Of a DNA stretch of 64,000 nt, positions 42,885 through 51,446 are shown in pieces. The DNA is taken from assembly GCF_014212355.1 (NCBI RefSeq), contig NZ_JACKXD010000003.1:310001-374000 (forward strand), written 5' to 3'. The notes beneath the pieces were generated by a model. That model saw only the letters and a program-made list of their open reading frames with translations, searched no databases and was not told the origin of the DNA. Source of the stretch: Halobellus ruber (GTDB lineage Archaea > Halobacteriota > Halobacteria > Halobacteriales > Haloferacaceae). How positions within the stretch are numbered: the stretch's first letter is position 1; every line of letters begins with the position of its first letter. The position numbers and the translations under genes are program-made.

Positions 42885-43080
42885 TGGTCGATCTCCTGTT
42901 TAGAACCTGGAACTAGACGCGGACAATTTTTAAATATATGATGTAATATGCCTGTCTTTTCCACGAAAACGCGTGACGGCGTGGACCCGCGGCTTTTCCA
43001 CCCGGGTACTCGTCCTTGCGCGGCGGACATTGTTTCACCGACGAAGAGCCCGATAACTACCGGACGTGACAGGGAAAGAG

Positions 43081-43152
43081 AGCCTAGGCCGGGATTTGAA
43101 CCCGGGGTCTCGTCCTTACCAAGGACGCGCTTTACCGCTAAGCTACCCAGGC
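43081..43152 (-). tRNA. tRNA-Thr (anticodon GGU)
   Basis: Minus-strand cloverleaf of 72 bases. The acceptor GCCTGGG pairs with CCTAGGC (one G-T). Anticodon arm CGTCC-TTGGTAA-GGACG gives anticodon GGT (GGU), reading ACC threonine codons. T-arm CCGGG-TTCAAAT-CCCGG. CCA is not encoded. No intron is seen. Its 3' end faces the truncated integrase at 42396, and it forms the boundary between accessory and housekeeping DNA. Confidence 0.95.
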
Positions 43153-43224
43153 GCGTCTTGCCGTAGCCTTGAGTCGTCTTTAGTGGTTTCGATTCGGCGC
43201 CACCGCCAGCCGCGAGGCCACCGT

Positions 43225-43920
43225 TCAGGGGTCGGTCGCCGACGACGGAACCCGATCGTCGGACGCCCCGCCGACCGCCGACAGCGACGCGATCCGGTCG
43301 GCGGTGGCCTCGGAAAAGGCCACGTCCGCCGGCTGGAGTTCGCCGTCGACGTCGCAGTTCCGACCGAGTTCGGCGGCGTACTCGACTGCGGCCGGCGACG
43401 GGGCCGCGCCGACGGCGGTCATCCCCGCGACGAGGGCGAGCGCGAAGACGTCGGCTTCGAGGTTCCGGTCCAGCGCCTCGATATCGGCGCCGTCGCCCCG
43501 TGCGAGCGTCTGGTCGCGGCCGAACGCCCGGACCACCTCGACCGCCCGGCCCGCGGCGTCGGTGCGCGCCAGCAGGTAGAACCCCCGAGAGACCAGCACG
43601 TCGGCCGCGAGCACGTCGAGATCCGCGTCGATGTCCCCCTCCTCGGCATCGACGGTCGCCGTCCAGGGTTCCGCCCACGCGAGCGCCCGGGTGAGCCGGA
43701 GCCCCTCGTAGATCAACTGGACCCCGGCGGCGCGTTCGGCGATCCCGTCAGTGTCCGTGTCCACGCCCGTCTCGGGAGCGCGGGCGCTCACGAGCGTCAG
43801 TACGGCCGGTGTCATCGGCGCGTCCGAGAGCCGGTCGAACAGAACCTCGCGGAGTCGGTCGGGTTCGATGTCCTCGACCGCCTCACGCGCGGCCGCACGG
43901 ACCCGCACGGCGTCGTCCAT
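43225..43920 (-). CDS. Haloarchaeal protein of unknown function
   Basis: 231 residues, highly acidic and largely alpha-helical (REVLFDRLSDAPMTPAVLTL, LEADVFALALVAGMTAVGA). No catalytic motif or membrane segment is evident. Helix-rich repeats with Asp pairs recall polyprenyl-synthase-like folds, but the DDxxD motif is absent, so I do not assign this. Start at ATG 43920, after which codon use is strongly haloarchaeal. It is divergent from the TrkA-like gene, with about 185 bases between them. Confidence 0.55.
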   Translation of the reverse strand: MDDAVRVRAAAREAVEDIEPDRLREVLFDRLSDAPMTPAVLTLVSARAPETGVDTDTDGIAERAAGVQLIYEGLRLTRALAWAEPWTATVDAEEGDIDADLDVLAADVLVSRGFYLLARTDAAGRAVEVVRAFGRDQTLARGDGADIEALDRNLEADVFALALVAGMTAVGAAPSPAAVEYAAELGRNCDVDGELQPADVAFSEATADRIASLSAVGGASDDRVPSSATDP

Positions 43921-44104
43921 CGACACCAGGTAACGGCGGGAACGGCAAAGACCTTTGGAAACCCGGGGCGACAACTGCCGCACCGGGCCGACGCCGTCGG
44001 GGAACGAGCGGCCGGCATGCCGGACGACCTTGCCGCCGTCCGGCGACCGACCCGGCGAGGACCGCGGGTCCACGTTTTTGTACCCGCGTGTGCTACGATG
44101 TCGT

Positions 44105-44761
44105 ATGACGTTCATTATCGTCGGGTACGGACGGGTCGGCGCGCGGACGGCCCGGATCCTCCACGAGGAGGGGCACGCGGTCGTCGTCGTGGAGAACGAT
44201 CCGGACAAGGCCGAACGCGCCCGTGAGGCCGGGTTCGAGGTCGTCGAGGGCGACGGCAGCAACGAGTCGGTGCTGAAGCGGGCCGGCGTCGAGAACGCGG
44301 CCGCGGTCGGGGGGCTCACCGGCGACCCCAACGTGAACTTCGCGGCGTGTATGGTCGGCAAGGAGTACGGCTGCCGGCTCGTGATGCGGATCAGCGAGGA
44401 CTACCGCGAGGAGATCTACGATCGCTACGCCGAGGACGTCGACGAGGTCATCTACCCCGAGCGCCTCGGGGCCGCGGGCGCGAAGACCGCACTGCTCGGG
44501 GGGAACTTCAACGCGATCGGCGAACTCACCGAGGGACTCCGGCTCACGACGGTGCGGATCCCGGAGGGTGCGCCGGTGGTCGGCCGGAAGGTCAGCGACG
44601 TCGACCTCGGCGACTTCGGACGGATCTACGCCCACGGCCGCGGGCGGGAGCCGATGACGATCCCCCTCCCGGGCACCACGATCGAGGCCGGCGACCAACT
44701 CGCCGTGGTGGTGCAGCGGGACGGACTCGACCGTGCGAAGGCGACGATGCTCGGCGAGTAA
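44105..44761 (+). CDS. TrkA-type K+ transport regulatory protein (RCK domain)
   Basis: 218 residues. An N-terminal Rossmann domain starts at once with FIIVGYGRVGARTARIL and acidic E30-N-D, binding NAD(H). At about 140 a TrkA-C domain begins (RLTTVRIPEGAPVVGRKVSD, IEAGDQLAVVVQ). Such proteins gate Trk/Ktr potassium channels from the cytoplasm in response to nucleotides, important for salt-in haloarchaea. No channel gene is adjacent; a K+-channel-like protein with its own TrkA-N domain is encoded at 49487. Confidence 0.88.
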   Translation: MTFIIVGYGRVGARTARILHEEGHAVVVVENDPDKAERAREAGFEVVEGDGSNESVLKRAGVENAAAVGGLTGDPNVNFAACMVGKEYGCRLVMRISEDYREEIYDRYAEDVDEVIYPERLGAAGAKTALLGGNFNAIGELTEGLRLTTVRIPEGAPVVGRKVSDVDLGDFGRIYAHGRGREPMTIPLPGTTIEAGDQLAVVVQRDGLDRAKATMLGE

Positions 44762-45014
44762 CGTCGAAGTGCACCGTCGCCGGGGGGCGACGGCGCCGAG
44801 CCGGGGGGCAACGGTCGCGTGTCGGGCGCACGGGCGGTTTCGATCCGGTCGTCACCGCCGCGGTCGTCGGTGCACGCCCGATGGAGAACACCCCCGAGAG
44901 CCACTTAAAATTGCGTCAGACGAGCGTCGGGCGGCCCCGGCGCCGTCCTGCGAAACCCGGCAACCGGTCGGGGTGAAAGCGAATAATACGTGGGGAAAAC
45001 CCGGAGCGGACGGA

Positions 45015-45179
45015 CTACTTGTTGTACGTGTCGGGGATGAGAACCCGGCCGTGACCGCCGAACAGGCGGGTCAACACGGACTCGGTCGTCCCCAGCGCCG
45101 ACGAGATTGACGCGGCGGGAAGGTAGAAGTCGGTTTCGGCGTCGGTGCGGCCTGCGGGTGGTTCGGGTGCGGTAGCCAT
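45015..45179 (-). CDS. Small hypothetical protein
   Basis: 54 residues from ATG 45179. The codons show strong third-position GC like neighbouring genes, and the protein has a plausible folded segment (FYLPAASISSALGTTESVLT). It ends in an R-V-L-I-P-D-T-Y-N-K tail. An AT-rich box (AATAAAAATACC on the minus strand, 45236-45247) lies 57-68 bases upstream. No family is recognised. The gap 44762-45014 next to it holds no supported gene. Confidence 0.45.
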   Translation of the reverse strand: MATAPEPPAGRTDAETDFYLPAASISSALGTTESVLTRLFGGHGRVLIPDTYNK

Positions 45180-45381
45180 TGTATTTGTATGGAGGGACCA
45201 CACCCGTATCAGACTTCGTTAGTACTTGTTCAGGTATTTTTATTCTCCCTTCAGATAACACTTCGATAATCGAATACAGTTCGAGATATCGAGGTTGGAT
45301 CGAATATCTCGATGTCGCTCGCGACGATCCGGGCGGGGCGGCAGGGCACTCGCGACGCGGGCTGTTTAATACGGAACGCGA

Positions 45382-45446
45382 AGCCCGTGGAACGGAACAC
45401 GAGAACGGAGCCCGTGGAACGGAACACGAGAACGGAGCCCGTGGAC
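45382..45446. repeat. 27-base tandem repeat, about 2.4 units
   Basis: The unit AGCCCGTGGAACGGAACACG plus AGAACGG begins at 45382, 45409 and 45436, the last copy being partial. It lies in the non-coding gap before the folD stop. No function is evident; slippage-prone. Confidence 0.8.
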
Positions 45447-45499
45447 GGAACGAAAAGGCGAGGCTCGGGTGTCGGCTCCCCGCGGGTGGTCGGTGCTCC

Positions 45500-46435
45500 C
45501 TACGGAAGGTCGACGCCGACCCCGGAGTGGCGGCCCGCGGCGTCGACAGCGTTGTAAAGCAGCATCTCGACGGTGAGCGGCCCGACGCCGCCGGGGACCG
45601 GTGTGATCGCGGCGGCTTTTCCCCGGGCGCTCTCGAAGTCGACATCGCCGACGACCTGCCCCGCGGCGGCGTCGCCGGCGTCGACCCGGTTGATGCCGAC
45701 ATCGACCACGACCACCCCCTCCGAGAGCATTCCGCCGTCGACGAGCCCCGGCTGTCCCGCGGCGGCCACCAGCAGCTCCGCCGACCGGGTGACCGCAGCG
45801 AGGTCCTCGGTCCGGGAGTGACACAGCGTCGTCGTGGCGTCGCCGCCCGGCCCCCGCCCGGAGAGCAGCGTCGCCGTCGGGCGGCCGACGGTCTCCGAGC
45901 GGCCGATCACGACCGCGCGTTTCCCCGCAGGGTCGATCCCGTAGGCATCGAGCAGCCGCTGGATCCCCGCGGGCGTCGGCGGCTTGTACCGCAGCGTGCC
46001 GGCTTGCAGGCGGCCGAGGTTCTCCGGGTGGGTCGCCTCGACGTCCTTCCGGGGGGCGATCCGGCGGGCCGCCGCGCGCGGATCGACGTGCTCTGCCAAG
46101 GGCGACTGGACCGAAACGCCGTGGACTCCCGGGTCGTCGTTCAGGTCGGCGAGGCGGTCGAAGAGGGTCGCGGCGGGCTTGTCGGGGTCGAGTTCGTGGA
46201 TCTCGGTCTCGATCCCGACGGCGTCGCACGCCTGCTGTTTCATGGACACGTAGGTCCGGGCCGCGCCGGACTCCGTCATCGAGACGAGCGCCAGCGTGGG
46301 CGTGACACCTACCTCGCGGAGCGTCCCGACCGACGATTCGAGCCCATCGCGGATCCGGTCGGCGACCGCGTTGCCGTCGAGCAGCGTCGTCGCTGGGTCG
46401 GCGGCTGCCGCCCGTGTGCCGGAGGGTGGATCCAT
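45500..46435 (-). CDS. folD: Methylenetetrahydrofolate dehydrogenase / cyclohydrolase FolD
   Basis: 311 residues. Catalytic domain with R-T-Y-V-S-M-K-Q-Q (Tyr and Lys of the active site) and the SVQSPLAEHVD motif (family Q-L-P-L-P). The NADP domain has VVIGRSETVGRPTATLL and the closing motif AITPVPGGVGPLT. It interconverts methylene-, methenyl- and formyl-THF in the cytoplasm, feeding formyl-THF synthesis with the ligase encoded at 56259 and the folate synthase at 58244. ATG 46435 was chosen because the family start aligns there; upstream codons to 46477 are not conserved in type. Confidence 0.93.
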   Translation of the reverse strand: MDPPSGTRAAAADPATTLLDGNAVADRIRDGLESSVGTLREVGVTPTLALVSMTESGAARTYVSMKQQACDAVGIETEIHELDPDKPAATLFDRLADLNDDPGVHGVSVQSPLAEHVDPRAAARRIAPRKDVEATHPENLGRLQAGTLRYKPPTPAGIQRLLDAYGIDPAGKRAVVIGRSETVGRPTATLLSGRGPGGDATTTLCHSRTEDLAAVTRSAELLVAAAGQPGLVDGGMLSEGVVVVDVGINRVDAGDAAAGQVVGDVDFESARGKAAAITPVPGGVGPLTVEMLLYNAVDAAGRHSGVGVDLP

Positions 46436-46535
46436 CTGATGTTGGACGTACGGACGGCACCGTCCAGGATATTTCATCCCGGTTAATAGTCACCGTCTTG
46501 AAGTGCTCCGGGGGGTGCCGGCCCGGTCGCGGACC

Positions 46536-47465
46536 CTACACCACCCGGTTGAGGAGGTCCTCGTCCGCCCGAATCCGGTCGACGTTCTCCGCGACGATCG
46601 ACCCCACGTGTTCGTGGTACCGATCGGTGAACCCCGCACAGTGCGGGGAGACGATCACCTCGTCCATTCCCCACAGCGGCGACGACTCCGGCAACGGCTC
46701 GGTCTCGAAGACGTCGAGGGCGGCGCCCGCGATCGATCCCCCGTTCACGGCGTCGATCAGGGCCGACTGGTCGACGACGGCGCCGCGGGCGACGTTGATG
46801 AGGTAGGCGTCCTCGCGCATCGCCGCCAACACGTCGGCGTCGATCAGCCCGCGGGTGTCGTCGGTCAGCGGGACGGCAGCCACGACGAACCGGGCGTCGG
46901 AGACGGCCGTCTCCAACTTCGCGGGCGTGTACACCGTCTCGACGCCGGGTTCGGGCGTGGCCGTCCGCCGGACGCCGGTGACCTCGACCCCGAGTCCGGT
47001 GAGCCGGTCGACGACCCCCCGGCCGAGGGTACCGAGTCCGAGCACGCACGCCCGTTCGCCGTGGACCGTCCACGCCTCGTCCCACTCGGGCGGCGACCAC
47101 GTCGCGTCCTGCTGGTTCGCGACGTGTTCGTGGAGGCGACGGGAGAACGCCAGGGCGTAGCTCGCGACGGCCTCGCCGATGGCGTCGCCGTGGATCCCGG
47201 TGCTGTTGGTGAGCGCCACGTCGGCCGCCCGCAGCCGGTCGAACGGGAACTGATCGACCCCCGACTGGATCGAGTGGACCCACGCGAGGTCGTCGTAGGC
47301 GTCCCAGTGCCGGAACGTGACCACGGCCTGGCAGCCGTGGAGTTCGCCCCCGGAGCCGTCGACGACGGTCGTCGAGACCGGGAGGAAAGCGAGTTCGTCG
47401 GCCAGTGCCGCCGGCGGGAACAGGATCGAGACCGACTCGTCGACCCCGAGCGTGTCGAGTCGCAT
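46536..47465 (-). CDS. D-2-hydroxyacid dehydrogenase (phosphoglycerate-dehydrogenase-like)
   Basis: 309 residues. NAD-binding motif CVLGLGTLGRGVVDRL, catalytic Arg in INVARGAVVD, Glu in ALDVFETEPLP and His in VSPHCAG mark the D-isomer-specific 2-hydroxyacid dehydrogenase family. The substrate (glyoxylate, hydroxypyruvate or phosphoglycerate) cannot be told. ATG 47465 fits the family start; the upstream ATG at 47513 would overlap the stop of the BCCT transporter gene on the same strand, which ends 45 bases away, so an operon is possible. Confidence 0.88.
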   Translation of the reverse strand: MRLDTLGVDESVSILFPPAALADELAFLPVSTTVVDGSGGELHGCQAVVTFRHWDAYDDLAWVHSIQSGVDQFPFDRLRAADVALTNSTGIHGDAIGEAVASYALAFSRRLHEHVANQQDATWSPPEWDEAWTVHGERACVLGLGTLGRGVVDRLTGLGVEVTGVRRTATPEPGVETVYTPAKLETAVSDARFVVAAVPLTDDTRGLIDADVLAAMREDAYLINVARGAVVDQSALIDAVNGGSIAGAALDVFETEPLPESSPLWGMDEVIVSPHCAGFTDRYHEHVGSIVAENVDRIRADEDLLNRVV

Positions 47466-47509
47466 ACGGGATCCACCCCGCGGATTGTCTAATGGTTTTC
47501 CGAACCGGA

Positions 47510-49375
47510 TCACGACTCCCGGTCCGGGGGGTCGACGTCGTGGTGGGTCCGGATCGTGGGGAGGCGATCAAGGGCCTGCCGGACGATCGAGGTGTGGCCC
47601 TGACCGCGCTCGTCGCGGTACAGCGCCGTCGACAGGCCGATCAGCGCGAGGACGGTCAACACGGCGAAGGGGGCGCCCGTGAGGACGGCCAGCGCCTGGA
47701 GCGTCTCGCCGCCGCCGACGAGCAGGACCGACAGCGCGACGGCCGCCTGGAAGGTCCCCCAAAGGACGATACTCCCCCGGGAGGGGGCGATCCCGCGTTT
47801 CGACGCCAGAACGGCGGCGACGAGCGTCGAGGTGTCCGCGGAGGTGACGATGAACACGACGATGAGCGACAGAAAGAGAAACAGGAGCAGCTCCCCCAGC
47901 GGCAGCGCCGACAGCAGCGGGAAGCCCGCGACCGCCTCGGAGCCGCCCCGGTCGGAGATGGCCGCCAGCGCGTCGGCCGCCCCGTTACGCTGCAGCGACA
48001 GCGCTGTCCCCCCGAAGATCAGAAACCACGCGCTCGTTGCCGCGGAGGTGGCGACCACGCTCGTGAACACCACGGTCCGGATCCGCCGTCCGCGGGACAG
48101 CGCCGCGATGAACGTCCCCGCGAAGGGGGCCCACGAGAACCACCACGCCCAGTTCCAGACGGTCCACTCGGTCACCCACGCGCCCGACGAAAAGAGGCTC
48201 ATCGGCAGGAAGTTGATCGCGTACGCCCCGAGTGCCGCGGTGCCGCGGTCGACGACGAACCCCCGGGGGCCGACCGTCAAAAGCAGGGCCGCAAACAGCC
48301 CGAACAGGACGAGCGTGAGCCCGGAGATCCGCCGGATCCCGCGGTGGAGCCCCGAGACCGCCGAGAGCACGAACACCGCCGCCAGCCCGCCGACCAGCAG
48401 AACCGGCCCGACGTTGCTGGGCGGGACGCCCCACTGGAACGCCACGCCCACGAGGAACTGCTGGGAGATGAGCCCCAGCGAGGTGGCGATCCCGCCGATC
48501 GTCGCGAACACCGCCAGGGTGTCGACCAGCCGGCTCCACGGCGAGTCCAGCCCGTCGGCGCCCAGAAACGGCGTCAGGATCGACGACACTCTGAGCGGGG
48601 CGCCGCGCTGGAACACGAAGTACGCGATGGGGATCCCGACCGCGGCGTAGGCGGCCCACGCCGACACGCCCCAGTGGAACAGCGAGTACACCAGGGCGGC
48701 GTTCACTGCGGCCGACGAGCCCGGTGCGGCGTCGAAGTACGGCGGCGGTTGCTGGTAGTGGAACAGCGCCTCCGCGGGGCCCCAGAAGACGATCCCGGCG
48801 GCGATCCCCGCGGTGAAGATCAGCGAGAAGTACGTCGGGTAGGTGTAGGCCGGCGTCGCGTCCTCGCCGCCGAGTTTGATGTCGCCCCACGGCCCGAGGA
48901 GCAGCGCCCCACAGTACAGCACCGCGAGCAGCGCCACCCCGAGCAACGCCGGCCCCATCCCCCGGAGGACGCCCCGGGAGAGCCCGTCGATCGCGGCGGT
49001 CGTGCCGGCGGGGAAGGCCAGTTGGAGCGCGAAGTACGTCGTAAAGACCACGATCGGGAGCCCCAGGATCACCGGGTCGTGGGCGGCGACGACGTCGGAG
49101 AGGACCGACCGGACCGACCCCCGGCGGATGGCGAGCAGCGTCGACCCCGAGGACTCGGCGGGCGCGTCCGTGTCGTGGGGTAACACCGCGAGGTAGCCCA
49201 AACCGGAGCCGAAGAACGACAGCGCCACCACCAGCCACGTCTGGCCGCCGAGGAGGCCGCCGACCAGCCCCGGGAAGAAGAACCCCACGAGGACGACCGC
49301 GCCGGAGGCGACGAACGCCGACAGGAGGGCGCCGGCGGCTGTCCGGCGTCCCCCCTCCGCTTCGACTGTGCTCAT
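47510..49375 (-). CDS. BCCT-family betaine/carnitine/choline transporter 1
   Basis: 621 residues with twelve membrane segments. The substrate region contains WNWAWWFSWAPFAGTFIAAL, the Trp-rich motif of BCCT carriers, and YSLFHWGVSAWAAY. A hydrophilic insert lies near the N-terminus (PHDTDAPAESSGS). BCCT carriers import compatible solutes such as glycine betaine, driven by sodium or protons, for osmoadaptation or as methyl/nitrogen source. A second BCCT gene lies at 61818. The coupling ion cannot be told. Confidence 0.92.
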   Translation of the reverse strand: MSTVEAEGGRRTAAGALLSAFVASGAVVLVGFFFPGLVGGLLGGQTWLVVALSFFGSGLGYLAVLPHDTDAPAESSGSTLLAIRRGSVRSVLSDVVAAHDPVILGLPIVVFTTYFALQLAFPAGTTAAIDGLSRGVLRGMGPALLGVALLAVLYCGALLLGPWGDIKLGGEDATPAYTYPTYFSLIFTAGIAAGIVFWGPAEALFHYQQPPPYFDAAPGSSAAVNAALVYSLFHWGVSAWAAYAAVGIPIAYFVFQRGAPLRVSSILTPFLGADGLDSPWSRLVDTLAVFATIGGIATSLGLISQQFLVGVAFQWGVPPSNVGPVLLVGGLAAVFVLSAVSGLHRGIRRISGLTLVLFGLFAALLLTVGPRGFVVDRGTAALGAYAINFLPMSLFSSGAWVTEWTVWNWAWWFSWAPFAGTFIAALSRGRRIRTVVFTSVVATSAATSAWFLIFGGTALSLQRNGAADALAAISDRGGSEAVAGFPLLSALPLGELLLFLFLSLIVVFIVTSADTSTLVAAVLASKRGIAPSRGSIVLWGTFQAAVALSVLLVGGGETLQALAVLTGAPFAVLTVLALIGLSTALYRDERGQGHTSIVRQALDRLPTIRTHHDVDPPDRES

Positions 49376-49486
49376 ACGCGGTATGTTGTCGAGGAACGGT
49401 ATTTTACTGTCGGCGCGGCGGCGGCGAGCGCGGTCGGGGCACCTCGCGGGCGGGTGCGGCCGGCGAGGACGGACGCCTCGCGGGGA

Positions 49487-50821
49487 TCAGGACTCGACAT
49501 CGTCGGGGTCGATCGGCGCGCCCTCCGGGTCGATCGTCGAGTCGGCGCCCTCGGGGTGACTGCCCTCCGCCGACCCGAGCAGGTCGTCGAGGGGGGAACT
49601 GGCGTCGTCGGCGTCGGATTCCAGCACCGTCGCCCCGAGGAGTCGGCCGCCGATCGACCGGAGGTCGATCACCTCGTCGGCGCCGACAGTCTCCAGTTTG
49701 TCGACGTGGGTGTCGCCGTTCGCGACCGCGACGATCCGGACCTCGGGGTTGACGTTCCGGGTTGCGAGCACCGCGAGCACGTTGGTGGCGTCGTCGTCGC
49801 TCGCGACCGCGACCCCGCGTGCGGCGTCGACCCGCGCGTCCGCGAGCGCCGACTCGTCGGTGGGGTCGTCGGTCAGCACCTCGATTCCGGCGTCCGACAG
49901 CCGCGCGGCGGCGTCGGTGTCTGTTGTCACCACGACCAGGTCGGTGCCGTCGTCGACCTGATCGAGGAACGATTCGGTCACGTCGCCGTAGCCGAGCACC
50001 ACCAGGTGGTCCTCGAGAAGCGCGAGTTCTGATGCGGTCATGGTTCCGAACGCAGCTGCCATCCGGGATTCGATCGCGGGACCGACGAGGGCGCCGACCG
50101 CGACGGTGAACGCGCCGGTCCCGAGCAGGATCACCGACAGCGAGAACAGCTCCGCCTCCGTCGTCCGGGGGGTGATGTCGCCGTAGCCGACGGTCGCGAT
50201 GGTGACGATGACGTAGTAGAACGCGTCGCCCCAGCTTTCGAGCTCGACGAACTGCTCGCGGAGGCCGTAGGAGCCGATGGTGCCGTAGAGGACGACCCCG
50301 AGGATCGAGGTCAACGACGCGATCTGGAGCGACGACAGCGCCAGGGCGGTGTCGAACTCCTCGCGGTTGGCGACGAGCAAGGGCACTGTCACGAGGACGA
50401 TGAAGAACAGCGGGATCTCCGTCGGTCGTCCCGTGAGGAACGGGAAGGCCGCGAGCAGCGGCACCAGGGCGACCGCAGCGACCCACGCGGCCCGCCGCCG
50501 CCGGCTGAGCCCGAACGTCACGAGCGCCAGCGGGAACGCGAACAACACCCCCGCAAACCGGACGAAGACGCGTGCGCCGGGGAGAACGCCCCCCAGCGGC
50601 CCCCCGACGACGACCTGCGGCTGGCTCAGGTTCGAGAGCCCGGTGACGAAAGCGAGCACGGTCACCGCGGCTACCAGCGCTACCGTGGGCTTGGCGCCGG
50701 AGAACTCCCGCCACTCGACGAACGGGATCCGGTCGACCGGGTAGAACATCCGCTCGAACGGACGCTCGTCCGCCCCGCTCTGTGAGTCAACCACTATCAC
50801 CCGTTCGCGGATCCGGAACAT
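49487..50821 (-). CDS. Two-TM-pore K+ channel with RCK/TrkA-N domain
   Basis: 444 residues. Several membrane segments precede the pore, whose filter is IATVGYGDITP, the canonical potassium selectivity sequence. A cytoplasmic Rossmann-type RCK domain follows (HLVVLGYGDVTESFLDQV, then VVTTDTDAAARLSDAGIEV). The last 45 residues form a Pro/Asp tail. Start at ATG 50821, MFRIRERV, chosen because the preceding codons are Arg/Pro-rich and atypical. Probably a nucleotide- or ion-gated potassium channel of the cytoplasmic membrane, relevant to a salt-in lifestyle. Confidence 0.9.
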   Translation of the reverse strand: MFRIRERVIVVDSQSGADERPFERMFYPVDRIPFVEWREFSGAKPTVALVAAVTVLAFVTGLSNLSQPQVVVGGPLGGVLPGARVFVRFAGVLFAFPLALVTFGLSRRRRAAWVAAVALVPLLAAFPFLTGRPTEIPLFFIVLVTVPLLVANREEFDTALALSSLQIASLTSILGVVLYGTIGSYGLREQFVELESWGDAFYYVIVTIATVGYGDITPRTTEAELFSLSVILLGTGAFTVAVGALVGPAIESRMAAAFGTMTASELALLEDHLVVLGYGDVTESFLDQVDDGTDLVVVTTDTDAAARLSDAGIEVLTDDPTDESALADARVDAARGVAVASDDDATNVLAVLATRNVNPEVRIVAVANGDTHVDKLETVGADEVIDLRSIGGRLLGATVLESDADDASSPLDDLLGSAEGSHPEGADSTIDPEGAPIDPDDVES

Positions 50822-50982
50822 AACAGTACTGCCGCCCCGCGGCACGCACGGGAGGGTTTGCCCGCGCCACCCCCGGACTCGGCGCCGGGGCCGGCACATC
50901 ACCTAAGATACGTATCAGGTTGAGCCCGGACCGTAGCCGTCCCGCCGGTTTTTAACCCCGCAGCCGGGGAACTACGGAGCGT

Positions 50983-51363
50983 ATGAAACGGACTATCAGC
51001 ACCGACGACGCACCCGCCGCGGTCGGCGCGTACAGCCAGGCGACGACGAACGGCAGCCTCCTCATCACCGCCGGCCAGCTCCCGCTGACCGTCGACGGCG
51101 AACTGCTGGACGACGAGCCGGTCGCCGAACAGACCAGACAGTGCCTCCGGAACGTCGAGGCCATCCTCGAATCCGAGGGGCTGTCGCTGTCGGACGTGTT
51201 GAAGACGACCGTCTTCCTCGACGACATCGACGACTTCGACGCGTTCAACGAGGCCTACAGCGAGTTCTTCGAGGAGGCGCCGCCCGCCAGAAGCGCGGTC
51301 GGCGCCGGCGCGGTCCCGAAGGGTGCCGCCGTCGAGATCGAGGCCATCGCGACGACCGAGTGA
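50983..51363 (+). CDS. RidA/YjgF-family enamine/imine deaminase
   Basis: 126 residues, full family length. Typical strands TDDAPAAVGAYSQATTNGSL and LLITAGQLPL are followed by the helix QCLRNVEAILESEG and the substrate-binding Arg in PPARSAVGAG. RidA hydrolyses reactive enamine/imine intermediates from PLP enzymes. TTTTTAA at 50949-50955 can act as TATA box for the start at 50983. It is 83 bases from the aldehyde oxidoreductase-like gene on the same strand. Confidence 0.93.
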   Translation: MKRTISTDDAPAAVGAYSQATTNGSLLITAGQLPLTVDGELLDDEPVAEQTRQCLRNVEAILESEGLSLSDVLKTTVFLDDIDDFDAFNEAYSEFFEEAPPARSAVGAGAVPKGAAVEIEAIATTE

Positions 51364-51446
51364 GCGCCGTTCCGCGTCGTTAAGTCGCGTATCGGCCGAC
51401 GGGACCGTAACAAACGGTTAATGAATCTTCGCTCGCAAACTCCGGT

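Noticed and set aside
45366-45450. Possible CRISPR array
   Set aside because: The 27-base units are directly abutting with no spacers and number fewer than three.
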